Below, piece after piece: positions 33,499 to 42,594 of a stretch of DNA of 64,000 nucleotides. Both the position numbers and the translations under genes were made by a program. The notes beneath the pieces are model-generated. The model ran no database searches. It was not told where the DNA came from and saw only the letters and a list, made by a program, of their open reading frames with translations. Numbering within the stretch: the first letter of the stretch is position 1; each line of letters begins with the position of its first letter. The DNA comes from a virus. Location of the stretch: IMG/VR virus record IMGVR_UViG_3300022907_000007, positions 1 to 64,000 of that record. One strand, 5' to 3'.

Positions 33499-34671
33499 AT
33501 GGCTATCTTTCGTGGTATTGGTGGTGCAGGTGATTCAACAACTGACGCTACAGTTACTGAAGTAACTCAGCAAGCAACTAACGCCGCCGCATCTGCAACA
33601 GCCGCCTCCTCTTCAGCTTCATCAGCCGCTACTTCAGCAAGTAATGCGGCAACCTCAGAAAGCAATGCCGCTACCTCTGCAACTAATGCGGCTACCTCTG
33701 AGTCTAATGCAAGTACCTCCGCAACTAATGCCGCAAGCTCTGCTACTACAGCATCGACAGCGGCTACAGCGGCTCAGACTGCTCAGACTGCCGCAGAAGC
33801 GGCTCAAACAGCGGCAGAAACTGCAGAGACTAATGCATCTACTTCAGCCACGTCAGCGGCTTCTAGTGCAACCTCAGCGGCATCTTCAGCATCTGCGGCA
33901 AACACAAGTGAAACGAATGCGGCCACAAGCGAGACAAACGCCGCTACGTCAGAAACTAATGCGGCTACATCAGCGACTACGGCACAGAGCGCACAGACTG
34001 CGGCAGAGGCGGCAAGAGATGAGGCTGTAGCGGCACAAGAAGCAATTGATGGTTTGTATCTTGGAGCGCAAACATCTGATCCCACATTAGACAATAATGG
34101 TGATCCAGTTACTGCAGGTGATTGGTATTACAATACATCCACTGGTGTAACTCGTATCTACGATGGTAGTGCTTGGGTTAATGGTGCAGTCTCTACCGCT
34201 TCTTTTCTATTAGCGGCTAACAACTTATCAGACCTTACTAATGCGACTACAGCACGTACTAACTTAGGTCTTGGTACTGCGGCTACGACAGCATCTACAG
34301 ACTATGCGACAGCCGCACAAGGTACACTAGCTGATAGTGCTACTCAGCCCGGAGACAACATCTCCACATTAACTAATGACTCTGGTTATCTCACTAGCTT
34401 CACAGAGACTAACGATCTATCGACAGCGGTCACATGGGCAAACGTACCAGACGCTAACATTACGCAGTCTTCAGTCACACAACATCAGGCGGCACTGTCG
34501 ATCACAGAGTCACAGATCAGCGACTTTGGCACATACGCTACATCCGCAGAGTTAACATCAGCAACAGCCAACTCAGGCAACTGGGACACTGCATACTCAT
34601 GGGGTGATCACTCAGTCGCAGGATACGGGACAACTGACGAGGCTCTTGCACTCGCAATCGCACTAGGATAG
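33499..34671 (+). CDS. Fibre shaft protein with Ala/Ser/Thr coiled coil
   Basis: 390 residues. Residues 25-180 are repeats of AATSESNAATSATNAA type, which form trimeric coiled-coil shafts in phage fibres. Then YLGAQTSDPTLDNNGDPV.AGDWYYNTSTG..RIYDGSAW, a widespread fibre domain, then LSDLTNATTARTNLGLGTA repeats. First gene of a fibre locus. GC content rises toward its end, a sign of module exchange. Confidence 0.8.
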   Translation: MAIFRGIGGAGDSTTDATVTEVTQQATNAAASATAASSSASSAATSASNAATSESNAATSATNAATSESNASTSATNAASSATTASTAATAAQTAQTAAEAAQTAAETAETNASTSATSAASSATSAASSASAANTSETNAATSETNAATSETNAATSATTAQSAQTAAEAARDEAVAAQEAIDGLYLGAQTSDPTLDNNGDPVTAGDWYYNTSTGVTRIYDGSAWVNGAVSTASFLLAANNLSDLTNATTARTNLGLGTAATTASTDYATAAQGTLADSATQPGDNISTLTNDSGYLTSFTETNDLSTAVTWANVPDANITQSSVTQHQAALSITESQISDFGTYATSAELTSATANSGNWDTAYSWGDHSVAGYGTTDEALALAIALG

Positions 34672-34675
34672 GACA

Positions 34676-34984
34676 ATGGCAAACACGTTCAAGAATTACA
34701 CATCGGCATCTGTAGGCACATCACCTGTGACGGTCTACACAGTGCCATCAGCAACCACTGCGGTTGTCATCGGGTGCAACGTAGCAAACCGCACAGCATC
34801 GTCCATTACTGTGGATGTACAGCTAGGGTCTACCTACATCGTGAAAGGCGCACCAGTGCCTGCAGGATCAGCCCTGAGCGTACTGGACGGCAAGATCATT
34901 GCAGAGACTACAGAGACTATTGTGGTGACATCTGATACCGCAAGCAGTGCTGACGTAATCCTGAGTGTACTGGAGCAAAGCTAA
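34676..34984 (+). CDS. Fibre-associated protein (102 aa)
   Basis: Beta-rich: VTVYTVPSATTAVVIGCNVANRT and SALSVLDGKIIAETTETIVV. A domain frequently found beside phage fibre genes; probably a small jelly-roll attachment protein. Stop overlaps the next start region. Confidence 0.5.
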   Translation: MANTFKNYTSASVGTSPVTVYTVPSATTAVVIGCNVANRTASSITVDVQLGSTYIVKGAPVPAGSALSVLDGKIIAETTETIVVTSDTASSADVILSVLEQS

Positions 34985-36654
34985 TGGCAGGCTATATTGG
35001 TAAGGCACAGTCTTTAGCCAACCTATCTGAAGCAGATACTTTAGATTCTGTAACGGGGCGTGGAGCCACTACAGCAAATGATTTATCGCTAACTGGCGAT
35101 CTCAGCGTAGACGGCGGCACAATCAAACTGGATGGGAATTATCCGGTTGGTACGGAAAACGTAGCTTTGGGTAATGAGGCTTTAGATGCCTTAACTTCAG
35201 GTGGTGATTACAACACAGCCCTTGGTTATGCGGCATTGACAGCTAATACATCCGGGCAAAGAAATACTGCGGTTGGTCGTACAGCAATGTCATCAAATGC
35301 TACTGGCTCATATAATACTGCTGTTGGTATGGCTTCACTAAGTGCTAGTGGTTCTGGAAATTCTAACACCGGACTGGGATATAATGCCTTAGCAAATAAT
35401 ACTACTGCCTCTAACAACACTGCTGTCGGTTTTGAGGCACTTGTTGTAAACACCACAGGTACACAGAACGTGGCTGTTGGTTATTTAGCATTAGATGCAA
35501 ACACCACAACAAGTAATAATACAGCTATTGGTGGAAATTCACTTTCTGCAAACATAGCGCACAATAATACAGCACTTGGATATAACACGTTTGCTGTCAA
35601 CACCACAGGCACAGACGGTGTAGCTATCGGTGCATATGCGCTAGATTCTAATACGACAGGTACAAATAATGTTGGTATAGGACGAGACGCATTAGGAGCA
35701 AACACCACAGGTGCATCAGGGACGGCAGTCGGTTATCAGGCAGGAGGTAGCGTCACTACTGGTAGTGGCAATAGTTATTTCGGGATGCAAGCAGGATATT
35801 CAAATACAACAGGGATATTCAATACTGCTGTTGGTTACAATGCTCTTTATACAAGCACAGCAAGTTACAACACAGCCTGTGGTATGTATGCGCTCAGATA
35901 TACTACGTCAGGAGGATATAATACTGCTGTTGGTTACAATGCTTTACAAGGCAATACTACGGCTACATTCAATACTGCGCTAGGTTGGTCAGCATTATCC
36001 GCCAGTACAACTGGAGACAGCAACGTAGCTGTCGGAGTATCGGCATCAGGTAACCTTACGACTGGTTCGCAAAATACTGTTATGGGACGGTATGCAGGTG
36101 GAGCAATTACAACCGGAAACGAAAATGTCGTCATTGGACATTACGCAGGTGCTTCTGGGACAAACGATTTAACAACTGGTTCGTATAACGTCTTAATCGG
36201 AAGATTGGCTCATATGTCCAGTGCAAGTGGGCAAGAGCAAATCGTTATTGGATTCAATGCTCAAGGTAAAGGTAACAACACGACCTTTGTTGGTGGCGGT
36301 TCAGGTGCTTATCAGGCAAACAATTCATCATCTTGGTCAACAACGTCAGATGAGCGTCTGAAAAAGAACATCGTTGATAACACAGATGGTCTAGACAAGA
36401 TCAATGCCATTCAAGTCCGCAACTTTGAATATCGCACTGAAGATGAAATCACAGAACTTGAGCCATCAAATGTCATTCAGATTGAAGGCACTCAGCTTGG
36501 TGTTATCGCTCAAGAGATCCAACAAGTTTGCCCACAGATGGTCAAAGAAGAGTCAACAGGTGTTTTATCCGTCGATACAGACAATTTAGTCTGGTATTTA
36601 ATTAACGCTGTTAAGGAATTATCAGCCAAAGTCGAAGCATTGGAGAACGCATAA
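34984..36654 (+). CDS. YadA-head-like fibre with S74 chaperone domain
   Basis: 556 residues. Residues 55-420 are about 25 short repeats of the form NTAVGYNAL / TGTNNVGIG, the left-handed beta-roll repeat of trimeric adhesin heads (YadA/Hep_Hag-like). C-terminal 110 residues (TSDERLKKNIVDNTDGLDKI ... GVIAQEIQQVCPQMV) are an intramolecular chaperone of peptidase family S74, with Ser and Lys of SDERLKK positioned for self-cleavage after trimer folding. Likely the main receptor-binding fibre. Confidence 0.85.
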   Translation: MAGYIGKAQSLANLSEADTLDSVTGRGATTANDLSLTGDLSVDGGTIKLDGNYPVGTENVALGNEALDALTSGGDYNTALGYAALTANTSGQRNTAVGRTAMSSNATGSYNTAVGMASLSASGSGNSNTGLGYNALANNTTASNNTAVGFEALVVNTTGTQNVAVGYLALDANTTTSNNTAIGGNSLSANIAHNNTALGYNTFAVNTTGTDGVAIGAYALDSNTTGTNNVGIGRDALGANTTGASGTAVGYQAGGSVTTGSGNSYFGMQAGYSNTTGIFNTAVGYNALYTSTASYNTACGMYALRYTTSGGYNTAVGYNALQGNTTATFNTALGWSALSASTTGDSNVAVGVSASGNLTTGSQNTVMGRYAGGAITTGNENVVIGHYAGASGTNDLTTGSYNVLIGRLAHMSSASGQEQIVIGFNAQGKGNNTTFVGGGSGAYQANNSSSWSTTSDERLKKNIVDNTDGLDKINAIQVRNFEYRTEDEITELEPSNVIQIEGTQLGVIAQEIQQVCPQMVKEESTGVLSVDTDNLVWYLINAVKELSAKVEALENA

Positions 36655-36863
36655 TGGAAGAACTCACAGCAGAACAAATCGCACAGCACTACTCAGCCGC
36701 TATGGACTCAGTGAACCTGTTGAACGCAGGACAACCAGACGACATGAGCGATGATGACTGGGCTGATTGTGTTGCACGAAACAAAGAACACTTACGGATC
36801 ATGTTAGCTAAGGACTTCTGGACTGATGAAGACCTTACACCATTACAGGAAGCGAGTGCATAA
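36654..36863 (+). CDS. Small acidic fibre-locus protein
   Basis: 69 residues, acidic, helical: LTAEQIAQHYSAAMDSVNLL and DDWADCVARNKEHLRIML. Starts at the stop of the adhesin and its stop touches the next start (TAATG), so probably a fibre chaperone. No family named. Confidence 0.5.
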   Translation: MEELTAEQIAQHYSAAMDSVNLLNAGQPDDMSDDDWADCVARNKEHLRIMLAKDFWTDEDLTPLQEASA

Positions 36864-37315
36864 TGTCAGGTTACATCGGAAACATCCCAGTACCACAGGC
36901 TACGCAGACTCGTGACAACTTCACAGCCACTGCAAGCCAGACTACCTTTGCTACCTCTGGGTACACTCCGGGCTACCTTGACGTATACCTCAACGGTGTA
37001 CACTTAGACCCTACAGACTACACAGCCGCTAACGGCACTGATGTGGTGTTGGCTACTGGAGCGACTGCAGGTGACGTACTATCAGTGGTGGCATTCACTA
37101 CCTTTGAACTAGCAGGGCCGGCAGGTGCGGGATACTTCCTTGGTGAGAACGGTGCTACTGGCGACACTACGAATGGCCTAGGTGACATCTTCAGGGTGCA
37201 TGAGGATGCCCTTGATACTGCAGTGACCATTGCCGCTAACACCAACGCATCAGCCACTGGCCCACTGACATTGAATGCGACAGTGACGGTCAACGGCACA
37301 CTGACGATTGTATAA
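36863..37315 (+). CDS. Fibre protein (SGYIGN type)
   Basis: 150 residues. SGYIGNIPVPQATQTRDNFT and SGYTPGYLDVYLNGVHLDPT..YTA.NGTDVVL, a beta domain common in marine phage fibres, then a short shaft. Part of a chain of overlapping fibre genes. Confidence 0.6.
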   Translation: MSGYIGNIPVPQATQTRDNFTATASQTTFATSGYTPGYLDVYLNGVHLDPTDYTAANGTDVVLATGATAGDVLSVVAFTTFELAGPAGAGYFLGENGATGDTTNGLGDIFRVHEDALDTAVTIAANTNASATGPLTLNATVTVNGTLTIV

Positions 37316-37324
37316 GGAACTGAG

Positions 37325-37867
37325 ATGGCTTCAGAGCTAATCGTACAAACACTCAAGGGGCCAACTAGCGGGGCCAATGCGAACAAGGTGATTATCCCGT
37401 CTGGGCAGACGTTGGATGCGAGTGCGGGTGGTTTTACTCCTGCTAGTGGTCAGATTGTTAATCATGAATATTACACAAATAATACTTATGTAAACAATTC
37501 TACTGAAACTTTTGCAGACCTTTGGAGTGTAACGTACACACCAGTTCTTACTCAAAGTCTTATTTACTTTATGTGGTCTTGCGATATTAGAACATCAAGA
37601 AGTGGCGGGGCGGATACACGAGCGCATTTACGCACTGTTGTAGATGGAGCAGGTTACGCAAATAACTATGATATGTCTCACTACGATTATGGCAATAGTG
37701 GGGCTTGGCATCACATGATGGTTGCAGTGACAAGTTTTAAAAACAATACGGACGGATCGGCTACAACTCATGTATTCCAAGGGCGTACAGCAGGCGGCGC
37801 AGAAGTTGGTATAAGTATAACCGCAACTAATACGAGCTACTTACACGTCATGGAGATCGCAGGATGA
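37325..37867 (+). CDS. Fibre tip paralogue 1
   Basis: 180 residues. MASELIVQTLKGPTSGANAN, then beta-rich domain ending LHVMEIAG. Shares its layout and the xEIAG end with the next two genes. The stop overlaps the next ATG (ATGA). Probable receptor-binding tip. Confidence 0.6.
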   Translation: MASELIVQTLKGPTSGANANKVIIPSGQTLDASAGGFTPASGQIVNHEYYTNNTYVNNSTETFADLWSVTYTPVLTQSLIYFMWSCDIRTSRSGGADTRAHLRTVVDGAGYANNYDMSHYDYGNSGAWHHMMVAVTSFKNNTDGSATTHVFQGRTAGGAEVGISITATNTSYLHVMEIAG

Positions 37868-38334
37868 CAACACTCTATGTAGACAACATCGCCCCGAATC
37901 TCCAGAGTCGTGTATCAGTGCCGGGTCATGTGATTCAGGTTGTAGGTGCTAATGACATTATTACTGCAACTAACACTAACTCAACAAGTTTTATCGCTAC
38001 GACACTAGCGGCCACAATTACGCCAACAAGTACATCTAGTAAAATTTTAGTTACGGCAACATTTAGTGCTACTCAAGACGGTGGCTCTAATGAACAAGCA
38101 TATGTACAAATTTATCGTGGAGCGTCTAATCTTAGGCCATCAGGCACTCCACAGTTTATGTATGATCATCCCGGTGGCAACGTGGGTTTCAGCGGGACAT
38201 ATATGTTTTATGATTCTCCTGCTACGACATCCGCAACAACTTACACTGTGTATATCAAAGTAAGTGGGTCAGGTTCATTTTTTAGAGCAGTAGCCGGGAC
38301 AGACACCATCACACTCATGGAGATCGCCGGATGA
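37864..38334 (+). CDS. Fibre tip paralogue 2
   Basis: 156 residues. ATITPTSTSSKILVTATFSA followed by a jelly-roll-like domain ending ITLMEIAG. Clearly related to the next gene (TITPSSTSSKVLVLVTQ). Overlaps both neighbours by 4 bp. Confidence 0.6.
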   Translation: MTTLYVDNIAPNLQSRVSVPGHVIQVVGANDIITATNTNSTSFIATTLAATITPTSTSSKILVTATFSATQDGGSNEQAYVQIYRGASNLRPSGTPQFMYDHPGGNVGFSGTYMFYDSPATTSATTYTVYIKVSGSGSFFRAVAGTDTITLMEIAG

Positions 38335-38870
38335 GCAGTATAATCAAAGTCGATCAAATCCAACTGGCTGATGGCTCGACACCAACTGCGGGTGATCTTG
38401 GGTTGAATGTTACTGGTAGCACTTTACAAACAGTCAACGCTGTTTTTTCTGGTTCAGAAACTTTTTCTTCTGATTCTTACGCAGATACTAGCTTAACGGC
38501 AACTATCACTCCTTCCAGTACAAGCAGTAAAGTGCTTGTTTTAGTGACTCAAAGATTATTAGTTACAGAAGCTCAATCCGGTATTGGTTATGGAAACAAC
38601 TCTAATATGGGATGGAAGGTAGTTAGAGATTCTACAGACCTTATGAACCCCGGTAGCGATAGCGGAGGTAAATACTCTATGGGGTTGGCCGCTTCTGACA
38701 CAAGCAGTGGAAATCTTATGATGACTGCGTATATAAATTATGCATATTTGGATTCACCCGGTAAAGCAACAGCTTGCGTGTACAAAACACAAGCCGCAAA
38801 AGGAACGTCCGGGATGGGTTCCGTTTACACAAGAGATGGATTTATCACCCTAATTGAAATCGCAGGCTAA
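38331..38870 (+). CDS. Fibre tip paralogue 3
   Basis: 179 residues. IIKVDQIQLADGSTPTAGDL at the N-terminus (fibre docking), TITPSSTSSKVLVLVTQ in the middle, ending FITLIEIAG. Third of three tandem paralogues. Last gene before the shared chaperone. Confidence 0.6.
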   Translation: MSSIIKVDQIQLADGSTPTAGDLGLNVTGSTLQTVNAVFSGSETFSSDSYADTSLTATITPSSTSSKVLVLVTQRLLVTEAQSGIGYGNNSNMGWKVVRDSTDLMNPGSDSGGKYSMGLAASDTSSGNLMMTAYINYAYLDSPGKATACVYKTQAAKGTSGMGSVYTRDGFITLIEIAG

Positions 38871-38881
38871 AGGAGAAACAC

Positions 38882-39265
38882 ATGGCAAGCGTATCACAGG
38901 CTTTATCAGAGCTTAATATTACAGAATGGGTTCTCCGTGGAGAGCCTACAACAGAGGCAGAGTTCAACGAAATGTTCCGCAAGGTCACTGGAGCAGACGC
39001 TAATGGTAGTGCCATTGAGTCAGCTAACTCAGCAGACTGGGGCGTAACGTGGACTCAGGTATCAGCCAAGGTCACAGAGCTTACAGCGGCAGAACCGATG
39101 AAGGCATTGCGTGAAGAACGTAACCGCCGAATCGCTGAGACAGACTGGTGGGCATCATCTGATCTGACCATGACTGCTGAACAGACTGCATACCGTCAGG
39201 AACTGCGCGACATCACAAACAGCGCAACATCGCTTGATGACGTAACTTGGCCTACAAAGCCTTAA
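38882..39265 (+). CDS. Tail fibre assembly chaperone (complete copy)
   Basis: 127 residues; AGGAG before the ATG. Same protein as the partial gene at 2-340: identical over the first 127 bp shared, then about 80 percent alike. NRRIAETDWW...AYRQELRDIT...VTWPTKP is the chaperone signature. The junction between phage A and phage B lies in this gene. Confidence 0.75.
   Translation: MASVSQALSELNITEWVLRGEPTTEAEFNEMFRKVTGADANGSAIESANSADWGVTWTQVSAKVTELTAAEPMKALREERNRRIAETDWWASSDLTMTAEQTAYRQELRDITNSATSLDDVTWPTKP
38929..39055. repeat. 127-bp exact direct repeat, copy 2
   Basis: Identical to bases 1-127; diverges at 39056 (c against g). Probable join point of two phage genomes. Confidence 0.95.
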
Positions 39266-39277
39266 TAGGAGATTGCC

Positions 39278-39784
39278 GTGTCTAAAATAGCTATCAAAGG
39301 TGCTACTACTGGCACTGGCACATTTACTATTGAAAGCCCTGCGACTAACACAGACCGCACACTGACTCTGCCAGATGAGGCGGGGACGGTTGTCACAAAA
39401 AATGGTTCTGGGACGATTGCGTCAACAAATATTTCCGATGGAACAAACAGCACAAGCACTACGAATGTTGTCAAGGGTAGCGCAAAGGCATGGGCTAATT
39501 ACAACGGATCATCTAACACTTTAGATAATAATTACGGAGTAAGTTCTGTAACAGATAATGGTACAGGTGATTTTACATTTAATTTTACAACTGCATTTGC
39601 TAACGCAAATTACGCTGTTTCAGGGGCTGTCGGTAACGATAATAACACGGACACAACAAATACCTGCATACGGCCCGGAGCAAAAACAACATCTTCTTGT
39701 AGAGTAAGTATTAACTATGCATCTGCAGGGACAAATTCTTTATACGATTACAGCGATATAAGCATAGTAATTTTCGGAGACTAA
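39278..39784 (+). CDS. Fibre / tail tip protein (168 aa)
   Basis: GTG start with AGGAGA before it. IAIKGATTGTGTFTIESPAT and DRTLTLPDEAGTVVTKNGSG is a common fibre N-terminal segment. Ser/Asn/Thr-rich beta domain follows. Probable adhesin of phage B. Confidence 0.6.
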   Translation: MSKIAIKGATTGTGTFTIESPATNTDRTLTLPDEAGTVVTKNGSGTIASTNISDGTNSTSTTNVVKGSAKAWANYNGSSNTLDNNYGVSSVTDNGTGDFTFNFTTAFANANYAVSGAVGNDNNTDTTNTCIRPGAKTTSSCRVSINYASAGTNSLYDYSDISIVIFGD

Positions 39785-39787
39785 GTA

Positions 39788-40030
39788 GTGAATCAACGAA
39801 TTATTTATACAACAGACGAAGGCGATCTTGCGGTAATCATTCCTACGAACGAAGCACTACAAACTCACACTATCCAAGAAATTGCAGAGAAAGACGTACC
39901 GGCAGGAAAGCCATACAAGATCGTCTCAGTGGATGACATCCCATCAGACCGCACTTTCCGCAATGCGTGGACGGTTGACGAGACGACATTGACCGATGGT
40001 GTTGGAGCAGATCGGAGTACGTTTGAATGA
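39788..40030 (+). CDS. Small fibre-locus protein (80 aa)
   Basis: GTG start. DEGDLAVIIPTNEAL, DVPAGKPYKIVSVDDIPSDR and FRNAWTVDE form a pattern common in small genes beside phage fibres; likely chaperone or adaptor. Stop overlaps the next ATG. Confidence 0.5.
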   Translation: MNQRIIYTTDEGDLAVIIPTNEALQTHTIQEIAEKDVPAGKPYKIVSVDDIPSDRTFRNAWTVDETTLTDGVGADRSTFE

Positions 40031-40248
40031 TTACCGTAGACATGACCAAGGCCAAGGCCATAGCACACGAGAAGCGCAGACAGGCACGGGCTGAAGAATT
40101 TGCACCACTGGACATCAAGGCCACAATCCCTACGGAAGCTGATGCGGCTGAAGCGGCTAGACAGATAGTGCGTGATAAGTACGATACAATGCAAACAGCA
40201 ATGGATGCGGCTGAGACACCTGAAGCATTGAAGGAATTATTGCCATGA
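40027..40248 (+). CDS. Small fibre-locus protein (73 aa)
   Basis: MITVDMTKAKAIAHEKRRQA, helical and charged. It typically follows the 80-residue protein in marine phages and resembles fibre assembly chaperones. Overlaps both neighbours by 4 bp. Confidence 0.5.
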   Translation: MITVDMTKAKAIAHEKRRQARAEEFAPLDIKATIPTEADAAEAARQIVRDKYDTMQTAMDAAETPEALKELLP

Positions 40249-41387
40249 GCCAACTCAACGTAGATACAATCAAGAAAGCTGACGGCACAGGCAACCTCAG
40301 TGTCCCTGCTGAGACAGGTACGGTGGTGACCACTTCATCTCCATCGTTGGGGCGCAGGAATCTCATCATCAACGGTGCGATGCAGGTGGCACAGCGTGGG
40401 ACGAGTCAGTCAGGTGTATCTAATACTTCTGGTTACTATGTCTGCGATAGATGGAATGGTGAGGAAACGGGGTTTCAAACTCCTGCGTTTACTATTAGCC
40501 AAGAAACCTCTGTTGTCCCTGACGGATTTGGTGCGGCGTTAAAGTACGATGTTACTACTGCTGACGCAACTTTAGGAGCAGATAATAGTTGGATTATTCA
40601 ACAACGCCTAGAAGGGCAAGACCTTCAAGGATTAAAGTTTGGAACATCATCTGCTCAATCCTTAACATTATCGTTCTGGGTTTACTCTAACAAAACCGGA
40701 ACATGGATTGCTGAACTACAAAACAATGATGCAACAAGACATATCTCTCAAGCGTATACAATCAATTCAGCAAATACTTGGGAACAAAAAACTCTGACGT
40801 TTTCAGGAGATACCACTAGCGGTTTTGACAACGATAACAATGCATCTTTGTATGTAAACTTCTGGCTATATGGCGGGACAAACTTTACCAGTGGAACTTT
40901 AGCAACCTCATGGGCCGCAACTACAAACGCTAATCGTGCAGTAGGACAAGTTAATTTTGCCGACAGTACAGACAACAACTTCTATCTCGCCGGAGTCCAA
41001 CTCGAAGTCGGCTCTGTTGCGACACCTTTCGAGCATCGCTCATACGGGGAGGAGCTTGCGTTGTGTCAGAGGTATTTTTATAGGGCGAGTAGAGGAACAA
41101 TTATTGGTGCTTACATTGATTCAAATCGTATAGATGCAACGATTCATTTCCCTACTACTATGAGGGCTACCCCCACTATAACCGCATCTTCTGGAACAAA
41201 CTACTGGTATGCATATACTGGAGGATCGCCAGATTATTTTAATGCGTGGTCAGGAGCCGGAGGTGCTTCCGTAAACAACGGATCAATGTATGTGAGTAGT
41301 GGAGAAATTTCTGGGCCTGATAACGCAGGGTGTCAAATATCTTTCTCAACTGATGATTCATATTTTCAAGCAGATGCGGAGTTATAA
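40245..41387 (+). CDS. Tail fibre / receptor-binding protein (phage B)
   Basis: 380 residues. Docking start QLNVDTIKKADGTGNLSVPA, then SLGRRNLIINGAMQVAQRG and GVQLEVGSVATPFEHRS shared with 344-1369. At DNA level these two blocks differ by 2 bases in 87 each, whereas the middle and the tip are unrelated. The middle (WRIQQ...SFWVYSNKTGTW) resembles a carbohydrate-binding beta sandwich. Confidence 0.7.
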   Translation: MSQLNVDTIKKADGTGNLSVPAETGTVVTTSSPSLGRRNLIINGAMQVAQRGTSQSGVSNTSGYYVCDRWNGEETGFQTPAFTISQETSVVPDGFGAALKYDVTTADATLGADNSWIIQQRLEGQDLQGLKFGTSSAQSLTLSFWVYSNKTGTWIAELQNNDATRHISQAYTINSANTWEQKTLTFSGDTTSGFDNDNNASLYVNFWLYGGTNFTSGTLATSWAATTNANRAVGQVNFADSTDNNFYLAGVQLEVGSVATPFEHRSYGEELALCQRYFYRASRGTIIGAYIDSNRIDATIHFPTTMRATPTITASSGTNYWYAYTGGSPDYFNAWSGAGGASVNNGSMYVSSGEISGPDNAGCQISFSTDDSYFQADAEL

Positions 41388-41582
41388 ATGGAATCTATGG
41401 ACATTACATCAGCTAAATATGTAAACGATCCTGCTAATATTAAAGCAGTGTCAATTACTGCCACGATTGACGGTGATACTTTGTTTGTCCCACTCGATCC
41501 CGCAAACCGCCACTACGCAGAAATCATGCGTCAGGTTGAGGCGGGTGAGCTAACCATACAAGAAGCAGATGCTGTAGAATAG
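41388..41582 (+). CDS. Small fibre-associated protein (phage B)
   Basis: 64 residues; GGAG 6 bases before the ATG. C-terminal half nearly identical to 1378-1566 (64 of 65 bases over 41505-41569). Directly after the fibre gene, as in phage A. Confidence 0.65.
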   Translation: MESMDITSAKYVNDPANIKAVSITATIDGDTLFVPLDPANRHYAEIMRQVEAGELTIQEADAVE

Positions 41583-41606
41583 GCAAAGGATTCAGAGGAT
41601 TAAGTA

Positions 41607-42143
41607 ATGGCAGATACCACAACCACTACCTACGGCCTAACCAAGCCAGAGCTTGGAGCCAGTGAGAACACATGGGGCCAGAAACTCAATAGTAATTTGG
41701 ATAGTATTGACGATCTACTCGATGGAACAACTGCCATCGCGCCTAATTTGACAGCGGGATCGTGGCAAGTCGGCGGTACTGCAGTTACATCGACTGCGGC
41801 AGAGCTAAACATCCTTGATGGTGTTACTGCTACATCGGCAGAGTTGAACGCTCTGGATGGCATCACAGCAACTGTCACAGAGCTTAACTACACAGACGGT
41901 GTTACATCAGCCATTCAGACACAGTTAGATGCCAAGGCTCCGCTAGCGTCTCCTGCGCTAACAGGAACGCCAACAGCGCCTACAGCATCGGCGGGGACAA
42001 ACAACACGCAGGTTGCAACTACCGCTTATGTAGACACTGCGGTTGGAGCTATCCCTGCTCTTGAATACGCAACACAGACAACAATTGGTGGCGTGAGAGC
42101 GTACACATCAGGTAGCAATCTTTACATCTTCCTGAGCGCATAA
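41607..42143 (+). CDS. Fibre shaft / tail protein (phage B)
   Basis: 178 residues. [20 protein letters not shown] start, [20 protein letters not shown] repeats, then [20 protein letters not shown] and a C-terminal [13 protein letters not shown]. The second half matches 5916-6362 of phage A. Typical trimeric shaft. Confidence 0.65.
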   Translation: MADTTTTTYGLTKPELGASENTWGQKLNSNLDSIDDLLDGTTAIAPNLTAGSWQVGGTAVTSTAAELNILDGVTATSAELNALDGITATVTELNYTDGVTSAIQTQLDAKAPLASPALTGTPTAPTASAGTNNTQVATTAYVDTAVGAIPALEYATQTTIGGVRAYTSGSNLYIFLSA

Positions 42144-42145
42144 TC

Positions 42146-42592
42146 ATGGCCTTATATGTAGATGGCACTGAGTATAAATGGTACGAGAAGACCATCTCTG
42201 TCGATGGATCGACTCTTAGTAGCCCAGATAGCCCCGGAGATATTTATGTCGGCGGCACAAAAGTATTTGGGCTTACTGGGTTTAGTTCTGAGACAACAAT
42301 AATGTCTGGTGGACTAGCCCCTGACTCTGCTGATATTGAAAACATGCTATCTACGTTTCAATCCTTAGACGCATTTCATTCTCAAGGATATACGCAGGGG
42401 CCGGGTACAGACACAACCTATACTGTCTACGTTAAAGAAGGTTACAGGGTGGTGTCATCCGATGGCACTTTCACTGGCACAGCATCTCCGGGGACTCAGG
42501 TTAACTTTTATTCTGGGCGAACAGTGACTGGTATTAATACATCTCACAATGGCGGCACAAGTTTTACTGTGCGCCGTGACAATGGAGTTTAA
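42146..42592 (+). CDS. Virion-associated protein, conserved in phage A
   Basis: 148 residues; homologue of 6365-6823 with the same order of motifs (SPGDIYVGGTKVFGLTGFSS, LAPDSADIEN, QGPGTDTTY, NTSHNGG). Two bases before the hub gene. Function unknown. Confidence 0.6.
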   Translation: MALYVDGTEYKWYEKTISVDGSTLSSPDSPGDIYVGGTKVFGLTGFSSETTIMSGGLAPDSADIENMLSTFQSLDAFHSQGYTQGPGTDTTYTVYVKEGYRVVSSDGTFTGTASPGTQVNFYSGRTVTGINTSHNGGTSFTVRRDNGV

Positions 42593-42594
42593 CA

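Noticed and set aside
33644-34094. Long Arg/Leu/Gln-rich and Ala/Val-rich frames over the fibre shaft
   Set aside because: They are shadows of the Ala/Ser/Thr repeat gene 33499-34671 in other frames; no ribosome sites.
33499-41387. Diversity-generating retroelement in the fibre loci
   Set aside because: No reverse transcriptase gene and no adenine-biased template/variable repeat pair were found; the variation looks like block exchange.
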